A DNA stretch of 34,794 bases from Oscillospiraceae bacterium (GTDB lineage Bacteria > Bacillota > Clostridia > Oscillospirales > Acutalibacteraceae), in NCBI GenBank assembly GCA_031288555.1, contig JAITRE010000030.1, positions 1 through 34,794 of the forward strand, in the 5' to 3' direction. The stretch's first letter is position 1. Each line of letters opens with the position of its first letter. The position numbers were made by a program, and so were the translations under genes. Positions 1 to 9,060 of the stretch are shown here, piece by piece. The notes under the pieces were generated by a model. It was not told where the DNA came from. It worked only from the letters and a program-made list of their open reading frames with translations, and searched no databases.

Positions 1-710
1 TTTTAAAGGCTTTAGCTAATTTGCTTACAAAAATGATTCAAGTGGGAGACAATGGCATTGTTAAAATAGACATATTGTCAAATGCTTTAAAAGAAGAACA
101 GATTTTTGAGGACTATTTGGATCTCGAGAAGAAGTGGGCACTTTCCGATTATATAAGTTTTTTTTGGGATTTTTTTGAATTTTTATCAAAAAATGGTGTT
201 AACTTAAAGGAAACATTTGCTGATTTTAAAGTTTTAAGATTTTTACAGAGGAATAATTATTTAGATCCTATAGAACAAAAAACTGGTGGTGTAGATGATG
301 AAATTGAAAATCTTTTTTATGAACCACCATCTGGGGATCCCATTTTAGATCCTGATAAAAATCTTGTTTATTATCTGGGCGATGCTTATCAGTTTCCATT
401 AGGTAATTTGCCAAATTCTTTTTCGATGAATTCTCCGAAAAGAACGAGAGTTTTTGAAAAAATTATGGAAAAAGTAGAAATTCCGTTTTTTGATGATTTT
501 GGAAAACTCAAAGGTACTCAACAATATGCATTAAAAGGTGCTGTAGTTTTTAAAGGTAAACACTACTATTATTGCGAGCTAAAAGACAATGGAAAATGGG
601 TTTCGTTTAATAAGAATCTAGACGGAAAAGAAGTAGAAGAGACAGAAAATAGCGATGGTTTATTAAAAAACAACCTTGTGGCGCATCTTAAGTATATAGC
701 GATAAATTAA
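1..710 (+). CDS. USP-like (peptidase C19-like) protein, C-terminal part, 5' end outside window
   Basis: The reading frame is open from the window edge (first full codon at 3), so the start is missing. The visible 235 residues match the C-terminal part of the protein at 32783-34794, so this is a second member of that family. Near the end it has a His-box-like stretch: YALKGAVVFKGKHYYYCELK followed by GKWVSFN. This matches the ubiquitin-specific protease pattern Y.L...V...G.HY..Y......W..F[ND]. The candidate catalytic His codon is 561-563 and the Asn codon is 609-611, 16 residues later, close to the family spacing. The Cys box should lie about 34 residues upstream of the window edge, judging from the paralogue. 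No CxxC zinc-finger pairs are visible. Deubiquitinase or ubiquitin-like protease activity is inferred. A hairpin terminator follows directly. Confidence 0.7.
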   Translation, partial: LKALANLLTKMIQVGDNGIVKIDILSNALKEEQIFEDYLDLEKKWALSDYISFFWDFFEFLSKNGVNLKETFADFKVLRFLQRNNYLDPIEQKTGGVDDEIENLFYEPPSGDPILDPDKNLVYYLGDAYQFPLGNLPNSFSMNSPKRTRVFEKIMEKVEIPFFDDFGKLKGTQQYALKGAVVFKGKHYYYCELKDNGKWVSFNKNLDGKEVEETENSDGLLKNNLVAHLKYIAIN

Positions 711-721
711 AACAATAAATT

Positions 722-759
722 AAAACGTTCAGACTTTAAAAAAGTTTGGGCGTTTTTTT
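722..759 (+). terminator. Rho-independent terminator after the USP-like gene
   Basis: An imperfect stem of about 14 pairs, with three G-U pairs, forms between AACGTTCAGACTTT and AAAGTTTGGGCGTT around a short A loop. A run of seven T follows. It sits 11 bases after the stop codon. Confidence 0.8.
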
Positions 760-1612
760 ATTTTAGATAGATTTTTAAAAAATAATCAAAGAATTAAATT
801 GAAATTAAGATTAAGTTGTAAAAAGTGAGCTTACTTAAATTTAAAGATTGTAAACTATTATTTTGTGCGGTAGAGCTGTGGTACATAAAAATATTTTTTA
901 AAGCTAATAAAGATAAAACTATATAATACGTTTGCCAGGTGGTGCAAAAAAATAACTATAAAAATATTTAGTGAAATTTTAGTTTTTAACAGCGAGATGA
1001 GAAATAATGAATTTTAAATTTTTCAGTGATATTTTTAAGCAGACAAATTAAGTTATTATAAATTTATTTAAAATAAAATATTGCTTACTATTAAGTTGTG
1101 TGCAACAACTGTGTTTTAGCAATTAAAAATTAATGTAGAGAATGTTGAATATTTTTGATTTAAAATATAGAAATAAAATTATTTATTTGTTTAGCGGAAT
1201 AAAGGTTATACGTTAATGGTTAGATAAGAACGCAAATTTTATAAAATTCTTTATAAGATAGTTATTTATTACTTTGAGTTTTTTAAAAATTATTGTTTCT
1301 GCAAAAACAAGAAATTATTCTATAAGGAAGCGTCTCTGCATTACTGCGTATTTTGTTATAAAAGATTATTTTATATGCTGTTTAATAAATTTTAACGCTT
1401 AACATTTTATTTAAAATTTTAAAGTGTAGAACGTAAACGAATTAATAAATAAGTTTTGCATACAAGCAGTGTTTTTCGAATACAAATTATTTATAAGTTT
1501 TTTAAAGCTTCAAGTAAAACTTACAAATTTAAAATTACAATAATTTAAATAGAATTTTTTATAAAATAAATTGATTCAAAGCTTAACTCATTTAAAAATA
1601 AGGAGGCTATTT
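760..1612. other. Intergenic region, no gene recognised
   Basis: About 850 A+T-rich bases between the terminator and the sipL-like gene. I see no reading frame of useful length, no tRNA and no known riboswitch. A weak 6-bp hairpin (AGTTGT...ACAACT, near 1094-1110) is present but has no clear role. The last bases hold the AGGAGG ribosome binding site (1601-1606) of the next gene. The region could contain eroded gene remains. Confidence 0.5.
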
Positions 1613-3145
1613 ATGGATTACCAGGTTAATCAAGAAGAATTTATATTAAAAGAAATGGTGTTAGATGAAAGCAAAGAGCAGCCAGTAGATGTAGACTTTA
1701 ATTTGCCAGATTATTGTAAAGACGTTCAGCGAATTTTAAAGTGTTATGTGGTTCCTAAAATTAGTAATTACAATGTTACTACTAATAGTTTAGAAATAGA
1801 AGGCGTTGCTAACATAAATGTTTTATATTCAAGTGCTTCTTCTGCAACTATAAATTTAGGAGAGCATTCTATGCCATTTACATGTTCTTTTGCTCTTAAT
1901 AATGAAAAGAATGGGGAAGTTTTTTCTATTAAAACTAGAGTTTTATACATAAATTGTCGCGCAGTTAGTTCACGAAGGCTTGATATTCATGGGGCGTTTT
2001 GTATAGATGTACGTGCTTTTGCTAAAAAACAGTGCGAAATTGTTTATGATGTAGAGGGCGACAATATTGAACAAAAAAAAGTAATTTCAAAAATGAGCGA
2101 TGTAGAAGGAATGGGAACAAGTCAATTTTCTATAGAAGAAAATATAGAACTACCATCGTCTATTACTGAAACTGTGACTATTTTGTACACTGATATTATT
2201 GCTTCTAATACGGATTGCAAAGCTTTGGATGGAAAAGTTGTTTTAAAGGGAAATGTGTCTGTGAAGCTTCTTTATGTTAGTGACAGTGAAACAGGCGAAC
2301 TTAAAACTACTGATTATTCTGTTGCGTTAAGTCAGGTTATAAACGTAGAAGGGGCAACGAGTGAGAGTGTTTATGAAACAAATTTAGAAATTTTAAATTA
2401 CGATGTTTTTGAAGATGCCGAAAGTGAAACTCCTTCTTTGGTTTTACAAGTAAATTTTTTAGCTAATGCTGTTGCTTATAAAAATAAAGAGACTGCATTG
2501 GTTGCTGATTTGTATTCAACTGAGTATGAATTAGAGACTGTTCGTTCGAAAGTGTCGTTGACAAAATTTCAGGGAAATATTAACGGAGTTCATTCAAATA
2601 AAGTTGTGATAGAAACTAACGAAGAAGTTTTATCAAAAGTTATAGATATATGGAATGACATTATTTCTATAACAACTCAAAATGAAGAAAATCAAGTTTT
2701 ATTTAAAATTAAGATGAATATTTGTATTATTTACATTAACAATGAAGAAAAATTTTCTTATAACGAAAAAATTATTGAATTTGATTGCAAAGAAAGTTTA
2801 GACAAAAGTTTTTCGAAAGTTTCGTTTGATACACAAGCAGAAACCACATCTTTAGCTTATAGAATTTTTGACGAAAATAAGGTGGAAATAAAAATTGAAA
2901 ACAAAATAATTACATATATTTATGAACATTTAATATACAACGCTGTAACAGATATAACTATTGACAAAGAAAAGCCCAAGAAAAAAGACAGCGCAGCATT
3001 GGTTGTTTATTATGCTGATGCCAAAGAAAATATTTTTGATATAGCTCGAAAACATAATACTTCTTTAGAGGTGATAAAAACACAAAATAATTTACAAGAT
3101 GATATTTTAAAGGAAGATGCGGTGTTGTTAATTCCGGTTATTTAG
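1613..3145 (+). CDS. sipL: SipL-like SPOCS (DUF3794)/LysM spore coat protein
   Basis: A 510-residue protein with repeated SPOCS (DUF3794) segments, for example the N-terminal VDFNLPDYCKDVQRILKC, which is typical of this family. It ends with a LysM domain in the last ~45 residues (YYADAKENIFDIARKHNT ... LLIPVI). In clostridia, SipL binds SpoIVA through its LysM domain and anchors the spore coat to the forespore membrane. The next gene is spoIVA, which fits that role. I chose the ATG at 1613 because AGGAGG lies seven bases upstream. An in-frame TTG at 1571 has no such site. No signal peptide is seen. The gene is intact and about the usual family length. Confidence 0.88.
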   Translation: MDYQVNQEEFILKEMVLDESKEQPVDVDFNLPDYCKDVQRILKCYVVPKISNYNVTTNSLEIEGVANINVLYSSASSATINLGEHSMPFTCSFALNNEKNGEVFSIKTRVLYINCRAVSSRRLDIHGAFCIDVRAFAKKQCEIVYDVEGDNIEQKKVISKMSDVEGMGTSQFSIEENIELPSSITETVTILYTDIIASNTDCKALDGKVVLKGNVSVKLLYVSDSETGELKTTDYSVALSQVINVEGATSESVYETNLEILNYDVFEDAESETPSLVLQVNFLANAVAYKNKETALVADLYSTEYELETVRSKVSLTKFQGNINGVHSNKVVIETNEEVLSKVIDIWNDIISITTQNEENQVLFKIKMNICIIYINNEEKFSYNEKIIEFDCKESLDKSFSKVSFDTQAETTSLAYRIFDENKVEIKIENKIITYIYEHLIYNAVTDITIDKEKPKKKDSAALVVYYADAKENIFDIARKHNTSLEVIKTQNNLQDDILKEDAVLLIPVI

Positions 3146-3223
3146 GTGTTAAAGATTAAAAGTATTTTTAAATAAAGTCTTAGCAAATAATTTTAATAAA
3201 AACGCTAAACGGAGGTAATTATT

Positions 3224-4702
3224 TTGGAAGAAAGAAATATTTACAAAGATATTGCCACTAGGACAAATGGTGATATTTATATAGGTGTAGTTGGGCCTGT
3301 CAGAAGTGGTAAATCTACTTTTATAAAAAGATTTATGGACACCATAGTTGTGCCTAACATAAAGGATAACTTTCAAAAAGAAAGAGCTAACGACGAATTA
3401 CCTCAGTCTTCTTCAGGAAGAACTATAATGACAACTGAGCCGAAATTTGTTCCGGAGGAAGCTATTCCTATAAATCTTGATAATAGTGCAAATTTCAACG
3501 CAAGGCTTATCGATTGTGTGGGGTACATAGTTCCTAGTGCACTTGGGTATATAGAAAATAATCAGCCGAGGATGGTGCAGACTCCTTGGCATAGTGAGCC
3601 TATCGCGTTTGATGAAGCAGCTGAAATTGGAACTAAAAAAGTTATAACAGATCACTCAACTATAGGACTTGTTGTTACAACTGATGGAAGTATTACAGAT
3701 ATACCAAGAGAAGAGTATAAAGAAGCTGAAGAACGTGTTATAAAGGAGTTAAAAAATATAAAAAAGCCGTTTATAGTACTTTTAAATAGTCTTTACCCGT
3801 CTTCTGAAATTGTTATTGAAGAAGCGCAATCGATGAGCGCACAATATGAAGTTCCTGTTATTCCTGTTAATTGTTTAGAGCTTGAAGAAAAAGAAATAAA
3901 AAAGATTTTAGTTCAAGTTTTATTTGAATTTCCTGTGAAAGAAATAAAGATAAACATGCCAAAATGGGTGAACTCTTTAGAGCAAGATCATTGGCTTAGG
4001 TCTTGTATTTTTGAAACAATACAAAGTTCAGTGAGTAGTATTATTAAAATACGTGATGTGCAAAAAGTAACAGCGGAAGTTAATTCTTGTGAGCATATAA
4101 AAAGTGCAAGTATTTCGTCGCTTGATTTGGGAGTTGGTCACGCAAAAATTACGCTTGAATTAATAGATTTTTTGTTTTACAAAATTTTAGGAGAAAAAAC
4201 TGGGCTTGATTTAAAAGGTGAATCTTCTTTGCTTGATTTAGTTTTAGAACTTTTGTCTATAAAAAATAAATTTTTAAAAATAAGTCAAGCATATGATGAT
4301 GTTATGAAAACTGGATATGGAATTGTTACTCCAACTCTTGAAGAATTAACTTTAGAAGAGCCAGAAATTTTTAAACAAGGAGGAAAGCATGGAATAAGAT
4401 TAAAAGCAGCTGCTCCGTCGATTCATATGATGAAGACAAATATAATGACCGAAGTAAGCCCAATGGTAGGTTCTGAGCAACAATCTGAAGATCTTCTTAA
4501 TTATTTGTTAAATGAGTTTGCTGAAAACCCGTCTAAAATTTGGCAATCAAATATTTTTGGAAAATCTTTGCATGAGCTTGTCAGTGAAGGTCTTAACAAC
4601 AAGTTACACAGAATGCCACTTGACGCAAGGCGAAAAATATGTGAAACAGTTGAAGGAATAATAAACAAAGGATGCAATGGGCTTATTTGTATAATATTGT
4701 GA
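3224..4702 (+). CDS. spoIVA: Stage IV sporulation protein A, SpoIVA
   Basis: A 492-residue morphogenetic ATPase that polymerises on the outer forespore membrane as the base of the spore coat. The N-terminus follows the family closely (IYKDIATRTNGDIYIGVVG). It has a Walker A motif, GPVRSGKS, at residues 24-31 and an IDCVGY segment where the GTPase-like fold has its Walker B. The C-terminus ends GCNGLICIIL, similar to the hydrophobic tail that localises SpoIVA. The start is TTG, with GGAGG 8-12 bases upstream; alignment to the known family start supports it. It lies 78 bases after the sipL-like gene, so the two partners are probably co-expressed. It converges on the minus-strand P-type ATPase with a 31-base gap. 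The full length argues that selection has kept it. Confidence 0.96.
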   Translation: MEERNIYKDIATRTNGDIYIGVVGPVRSGKSTFIKRFMDTIVVPNIKDNFQKERANDELPQSSSGRTIMTTEPKFVPEEAIPINLDNSANFNARLIDCVGYIVPSALGYIENNQPRMVQTPWHSEPIAFDEAAEIGTKKVITDHSTIGLVVTTDGSITDIPREEYKEAEERVIKELKNIKKPFIVLLNSLYPSSEIVIEEAQSMSAQYEVPVIPVNCLELEEKEIKKILVQVLFEFPVKEIKINMPKWVNSLEQDHWLRSCIFETIQSSVSSIIKIRDVQKVTAEVNSCEHIKSASISSLDLGVGHAKITLELIDFLFYKILGEKTGLDLKGESSLLDLVLELLSIKNKFLKISQAYDDVMKTGYGIVTPTLEELTLEEPEIFKQGGKHGIRLKAAAPSIHMMKTNIMTEVSPMVGSEQQSEDLLNYLLNEFAENPSKIWQSNIFGKSLHELVSEGLNNKLHRMPLDARRKICETVEGIINKGCNGLICIIL

Positions 4703-4733
4703 GGCGTTAAAATTAAGTTTTTGAATCAATTAT

Positions 4734-7103
4734 TTATTTTTTAACATTTGTTTTTAAAAATAGCTTAAATACATCAGTTATTCCTCTGAAAATAAAAAAA
4801 GAGACAATTATCAGACTTAGAAGTATGAAGATTTCTTCGAATGAAAGTCTTGCAATATAAAAAAATTCTTTTGTTTTTGGAGCTAATACAGCAATGATGT
4901 AACAAGTAAGTACAGAAGTAAAAATAATTTTTCTTGGCAAATCGAAAGGAAGACAAACATTGTAGAGTATTAAAAAACCTGTGAAAGTTGTTAAAATTAC
5001 ACTTATAGTTGAAAAGCTCCAAGTTTCTAAGTGAAAATAATATGCCACAAGATTCGAAAGAATAACGTTTATCACCACAGCTAAGGCTCCCGGGACAGAT
5101 TTTGATATAATATTTAACAAAAAACTTCCGCAAACTCTTTCATTATTTGGTTCTAATGCAAGAAAAAAAGAAGGTATACCTATTGTGAGTGAAGTTGTGA
5201 GAGTCATTTGTATTGGAGAAAATGGGTATGGCATTTTTACAAATAAAAAAACTATAGCAAGTAAACATGAATATATAGTTTTAACAAGAAAAAGTGACGA
5301 AGATCTTTGTATATTGTTTATAGATCTTCGTCCTTCGTTGAGTATTTTTGGCATTGTAGAAAAGTCGGAATTTAAAAGCACTATTTGAGAAATATTTCTA
5401 GCAGCTTCACTTCCGGATGCCATAGCAATACTGCAGTCTGATTCTTTTAAAGCCATAACATCATTTACACCGTCGCCAGTCATTGCAACAGTTTTCCCGT
5501 GCTTTTTTAAAGCAGATACAAGTTGTTTTTTTTGCATAGGTGAAACTCTTCCGAAAATTGAATAATTTAAAGCAACGTCTTTAATATTTGAATCGTTTAC
5601 TGAGCTCATATCAATATATTTAGAACTTTTGTCAAAACCAACAGCTCTAGCAACCGATGAAACAGTTAAAGCGTTATCTCCTGATATTATTTTTAAATCA
5701 ACACCTTGATTTTTAAAATATTCCAAAGTTTTTTTAGCGTTTTTGCGAATTTTATCTTTTATAAGTACAAACCCAAGTACGTCTATCTTTTCTTTTGGCA
5801 AAGAAAATTTATTTTCTTCTGTTTCTATAAAATTTTCATTAGATTTAGCTACTACTAACACACGATTATCTTGAGTGTGTTTTTCAATTTCGTCTTTGAA
5901 TTTTGAGACTTTATTTCCTAAAACAAATTCAGGGGCACCCAAGATAATAGAGTAAAGCCCTTCAAAATAAATGCCAGACCATTTTCTTTCTGACGAAAAA
6001 TGTATAACTTTACTTGCTGTCTTTGCGTTTTTTGAAAAATATTTAGATGATATTGCTAAAAAAGTGGGATCCTTACCTTTTAGGTTGTAAGATAAAAGCT
6101 TTAAAGCCTCTTCGACTTCACTTTCTTTGTGTTTTTGGCAAGTTATAATTTTAGATAGCTCCATAGTGCCTTTGGTTATTGTACCTGTTTTGTCTAAACA
6201 AAGTGTATCAATCCTTGCAAGTGTTTCTATGCAATAAAGTTCTTGAACTAAAACTTTTCTTTTTGATAAACGAATCACACTAATCGCAAGAACTGTACTT
6301 GTAAGCAAAACAAGTCCTTCTGGAATCATACCTATAAGTGCGGCAACTGTATTTACCACTGCTTTTTGAACAGAATTATTTGGAAGTTTTAGTTGTTTTA
6401 AAAATAATAAAGCACCAACTGGGATTATTATAACTGATATTGCAAGCATAATTTTATTAAAAGCGTCAGAGATTTTTGAGTCTACTTTTTTAACATATTT
6501 TGCACTTTTTGAAATTTTAGATATATAATTTTCTTTTCCAACTTTGTCTGCTCTTGCTTTGCATTGTCCGCTAATGATAAAACTTCCAGACAATAAATGA
6601 CTAAACTCTTCTTTTAGTATTGAATCTGATTCGCCAGTTAGAAGAGATTCGTTGACTTCACATTCCCCGCTACAAACAATGCAGTCAGTTGGAATTTGAT
6701 CTCCGGCTTTTAAAACAAGTATATCATCTAGCACAATTTCGTCTAAATTTACTAAATACTCTTTAGAGTTTCTAAGAACTTTAGTTTTTTTTGAAGAAAG
6801 AAGTGATAAACTATCAACAGCTTTTTTAGCACGTATTTCTTGAAAAGTTCCTATTATTAAATTAGAAAGTACAACTCCCATAAAAAGTGCATTTTTATAA
6901 GAACCGACAAAAATAATAGCAAGAGCGAGAATCAAATTTATACCGTTGAAAAGCGTAAAAAAATTATCTATAAATATTTTCGAAAAAGTTTTAGTTGGAA
7001 CTGATGTAGAAATATTTGTAAGGCCTTTGTTAATCCGCTCTTTAACTTGTTCGTTATTTAATCCAGATGTTGGTTGAGGATGATGCCTTTTTATATTATT
7101 CAT
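4734..7103 (-). CDS. Cation-transporting P-type ATPase (CtpE-like)
   Basis: A 789-residue membrane ATPase with all core P-type motifs: TGES (residues 156-159, actuator), the M4 motif PEGL followed by LLTS, the phosphorylation site DKTGT (Asp about residue 304) and TGDGVND in the P domain. Several hydrophobic segments follow at the C-terminus. The M4 sequence resembles the CtpE/calcium-type group rather than heavy-metal P1B pumps, and there is no N-terminal CxxC metal domain. The transported ion cannot be fixed from sequence; Ca2+ or another divalent ion is the best guess. I chose the ATG at 7103 because GGAG lies 7-10 bases upstream. An upstream in-frame ATG at 7124 would add seven residues and lacks a clear site. 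A TTGACA/TAAAAT promoter is seen at 7171-7200. Confidence 0.88.
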   Translation of the reverse strand: MNNIKRHHPQPTSGLNNEQVKERINKGLTNISTSVPTKTFSKIFIDNFFTLFNGINLILALAIIFVGSYKNALFMGVVLSNLIIGTFQEIRAKKAVDSLSLLSSKKTKVLRNSKEYLVNLDEIVLDDILVLKAGDQIPTDCIVCSGECEVNESLLTGESDSILKEEFSHLLSGSFIISGQCKARADKVGKENYISKISKSAKYVKKVDSKISDAFNKIMLAISVIIIPVGALLFLKQLKLPNNSVQKAVVNTVAALIGMIPEGLVLLTSTVLAISVIRLSKRKVLVQELYCIETLARIDTLCLDKTGTITKGTMELSKIITCQKHKESEVEEALKLLSYNLKGKDPTFLAISSKYFSKNAKTASKVIHFSSERKWSGIYFEGLYSIILGAPEFVLGNKVSKFKDEIEKHTQDNRVLVVAKSNENFIETEENKFSLPKEKIDVLGFVLIKDKIRKNAKKTLEYFKNQGVDLKIISGDNALTVSSVARAVGFDKSSKYIDMSSVNDSNIKDVALNYSIFGRVSPMQKKQLVSALKKHGKTVAMTGDGVNDVMALKESDCSIAMASGSEAARNISQIVLLNSDFSTMPKILNEGRRSINNIQRSSSLFLVKTIYSCLLAIVFLFVKMPYPFSPIQMTLTTSLTIGIPSFFLALEPNNERVCGSFLLNIISKSVPGALAVVINVILSNLVAYYFHLETWSFSTISVILTTFTGFLILYNVCLPFDLPRKIIFTSVLTCYIIAVLAPKTKEFFYIARLSFEEIFILLSLIIVSFFIFRGITDVFKLFLKTNVKK

Positions 7104-7170
7104 AGAAAACTCCATTTCTGTCATAAACTTATACGAAACGTTTTTAATAAATTTTCCGCTACATTTTTTA

Positions 7171-7200
7171 ATTTTATTTCTTACACAGCTTTATTGTCAA
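7171..7200 (-). promoter_or_regulatory. Candidate promoter of the P-type ATPase gene
   Basis: On the minus strand, TTGACA (7195-7200) and TAAAAT (7171-7176) are separated by 18 bases. Transcription would start near 7163, leaving a leader of about 60 bases. The divergent ylmC-type gene starts just beyond. Confidence 0.5.
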
Positions 7201-7220
7201 ATAAAAAAGGAGATGGGATT

Positions 7221-7517
7221 TTGGAGTGCAGAATAGGGGACATAAGGCATAAAGAAGTGATAAATGTAGAAGATGGAAATAAACTTGGTTCTATTGGTGA
7301 TTTGGAAATAGATATTAAAAGCGGTAAAATATTAGCTATTGTAGTTTATGGTAGATTTGGATTCTTAGGATTTTTTGGAAGACAAGATGATACTGTTATT
7401 CCCTGGGGGAAAATTAAAATTATAGGAGAAGATATAATTTTGGTTTCACACGAAGTAACTCTTAAACGAAAAAAGAGAAATAAATTTATAAAAGGAATAT
7501 TTGGAGATTGGGATTGA
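7221..7517 (+). CDS. ylmC: YlmC/YmxH family PRC-barrel protein (sporulation-associated)
   Basis: A 98-residue protein with one PRC-barrel fold. Its start, MECRIGDIRHKEVINVEDG, and the segment GRFGFLGFFGRQDD...IPW are typical of the YlmC/YmxH family found in spore-forming Firmicutes. The molecular role of the family is poorly defined; some members are linked to sporulation. The frame is open upstream to 7074, but that extension overlaps the ATPase start. The TTG at 7221 has AAAGGAG about 8 bases upstream and gives the normal family N-terminus, so I take TTG as the start. The gene lies divergent from the ATPase and converges on fmt with six bases between stops. Confidence 0.85.
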   Translation: MECRIGDIRHKEVINVEDGNKLGSIGDLEIDIKSGKILAIVVYGRFGFLGFFGRQDDTVIPWGKIKIIGEDIILVSHEVTLKRKKRNKFIKGIFGDWD

Positions 7518-7523
7518 ATTTAG

Positions 7524-8441
7524 TCATATAAGTCTATATCCGTCTACGTTGTTACCACAAATAAATTCACTACTCGTCATAATTTTTTTATTTTCTAATT
7601 GAAGTTTTAAAATTTCTAAAGATCCCGAAGCGCATCCTATTAATAAGGGTTTGGTGCTAATAATATTTCCAGGCAAGCCAGATTTATTGTTTACTTTTGC
7701 TTGATGAATTTTAAGCAATTTTTTGTTTAAAGTTGTTCTTGCACACGGCCAAGGGTTAAGACCTCTTATTAAATTATGGATTTCTGTAGCTTTTTTTTCC
7801 CAGTTTATATAAGAAATTTTTTTGTTAATTATCGGAGCAAAACTTGCTAGAAAATTATCTTGTTTCTTTTTTTCAACAATTAAGTTTTTGCCAAGATCTT
7901 TAAGAACTTTTTTTATACAATCTGCTCCTATAAAAGAAAGTTTTCTGCGAAGTGAAGCTTCGTTATCATCAGATGAAATGTTAATTTTTTTTTGAAGAAT
8001 TATATCACCAGTGTCAAGGCCTTCGTCCATTTGCATGATGGTAATTCCTGTTTTTTTCTCTCCTTTTATAATAGACCAAGCAATAGGAGCAGCACCTCTA
8101 TATTTTGGAAGAATAGAAGCGTGTACATTTATACAGCCGAATTTTGGCAAGTTTAGTATATTTGTTGGTAGAATTTTACCATAAGCCGCTACAACAATAA
8201 TATCGGGAGAAATTTTGTGTAGTGCATCTATTGTTTCTTCGCTTTTTAAATTATCTGGCTGTAGAACTTTTATATTTTTTGATTTTGCAAAAACCTTTAT
8301 TGGAGAAGGAACTTTTTTATAACCACGACCTTTGGGCATGTCTTTTTTTGTAATAACCGCTGAAACGTCATGATTTTCGTTGATTATGGCTTCAAGAGAT
8401 TTTACTGCAAAATCAGGAGTACCCATAAAAATAATTTTCAA
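7524..8441 (-). CDS. fmt: Methionyl-tRNA formyltransferase
   Basis: A 305-residue enzyme that transfers a formyl group from 10-formyltetrahydrofolate to Met-tRNAfMet. It starts with MKIIFMGTPDFAVKSLEAI and carries the catalytic signature NVHASILPKYRGAAPI; the usual Asn-His-Asp active site is covered by this and the following MQMDEGLDTGD segment. A C-terminal tRNA-binding domain follows. The start is TTG, with AGAGG upstream, and is supported by the family N-terminus. It is the last gene of the gmk-rpoZ-priA-def-fmt run, 49 bases after def. The partner initiator tRNA is encoded at 12541-12617. Confidence 0.96.
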   Translation of the reverse strand: MKIIFMGTPDFAVKSLEAIINENHDVSAVITKKDMPKGRGYKKVPSPIKVFAKSKNIKVLQPDNLKSEETIDALHKISPDIIVVAAYGKILPTNILNLPKFGCINVHASILPKYRGAAPIAWSIIKGEKKTGITIMQMDEGLDTGDIILQKKINISSDDNEASLRRKLSFIGADCIKKVLKDLGKNLIVEKKKQDNFLASFAPIINKKISYINWEKKATEIHNLIRGLNPWPCARTTLNKKLLKIHQAKVNNKSGLPGNIISTKPLLIGCASGSLEILKLQLENKKIMTSSEFICGNNVDGYRLI

Positions 8442-8490
8442 TTCTCTACCTCTTAATTGATTTTAATTTTTATTTTCTGCGTTTTTAAAA

Positions 8491-8961
8491 TTAATTTTTA
8501 TCTAAAAATTCTTGTTCGATTTCTTTTACAATTCTACTTTCGAATAGAATTCCTTCTAGATGGTCAATTTCATGACAAATAATGGCAGATAATAATCCTT
8601 CTCCGCTTAAAGCGATTTTTTTATCATTTCTATCTTTAGCTTCAACTAAAACTTCTTTCGGACGTTTAGTTATTCCATATCTACCAGGAAAAGAAAGGCA
8701 ACCTTCTGTTACTTCTTGTTCGCCACAAGTTTTTGTAATTACTGGATTTACTAATTCATGAACGTCTTCTTCGACTTTAACAACAACAATTCTTCTTAAA
8801 ATTCCAACTTGAGGAGCCGCTATTCCGATGCCGTTCTCTTCTTTCATAGTTTGAATCATGTCGTCAATAAGTTGATGCAGCCTTTCATCAAATTTTTCAA
8901 CAGGCCTTGATTTTTTTTTAAGTATAGAATCACCTTTTAGCCTTATTTTTCTAATAGCCAA
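8491..8961 (-). CDS. def: Peptide deformylase
   Basis: A 156-residue metalloenzyme that removes the formyl group from new proteins. All three family motifs are present: GIGIAAPQVG, EGCLSFPG (metal-ligand Cys) and HEIDHLEG (two His ligands and the catalytic Glu). The start is TTG, with GGAGG six bases upstream. It is encoded between priA and fmt, the usual firmicute arrangement. Confidence 0.97.
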   Translation of the reverse strand: MAIRKIRLKGDSILKKKSRPVEKFDERLHQLIDDMIQTMKEENGIGIAAPQVGILRRIVVVKVEEDVHELVNPVITKTCGEQEVTEGCLSFPGRYGITKRPKEVLVEAKDRNDKKIALSGEGLLSAIICHEIDHLEGILFESRIVKEIEQEFLDKN

Positions 8962-9060
8962 TTTGAAACCTCCAAACTTAATTTATACTCTTTTTAAACT
9001 ACTTCATTTAAACATCAAATCTACTTTAATTATAACTAATATTTTCTAAAAATAATACAT

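Noticed and set aside
4774..5133. 119-codon minus-strand frame inside the P-type ATPase gene
   Set aside because: It lies in another frame of the same strand within a clear ATPase gene and has no binding site or family resemblance.
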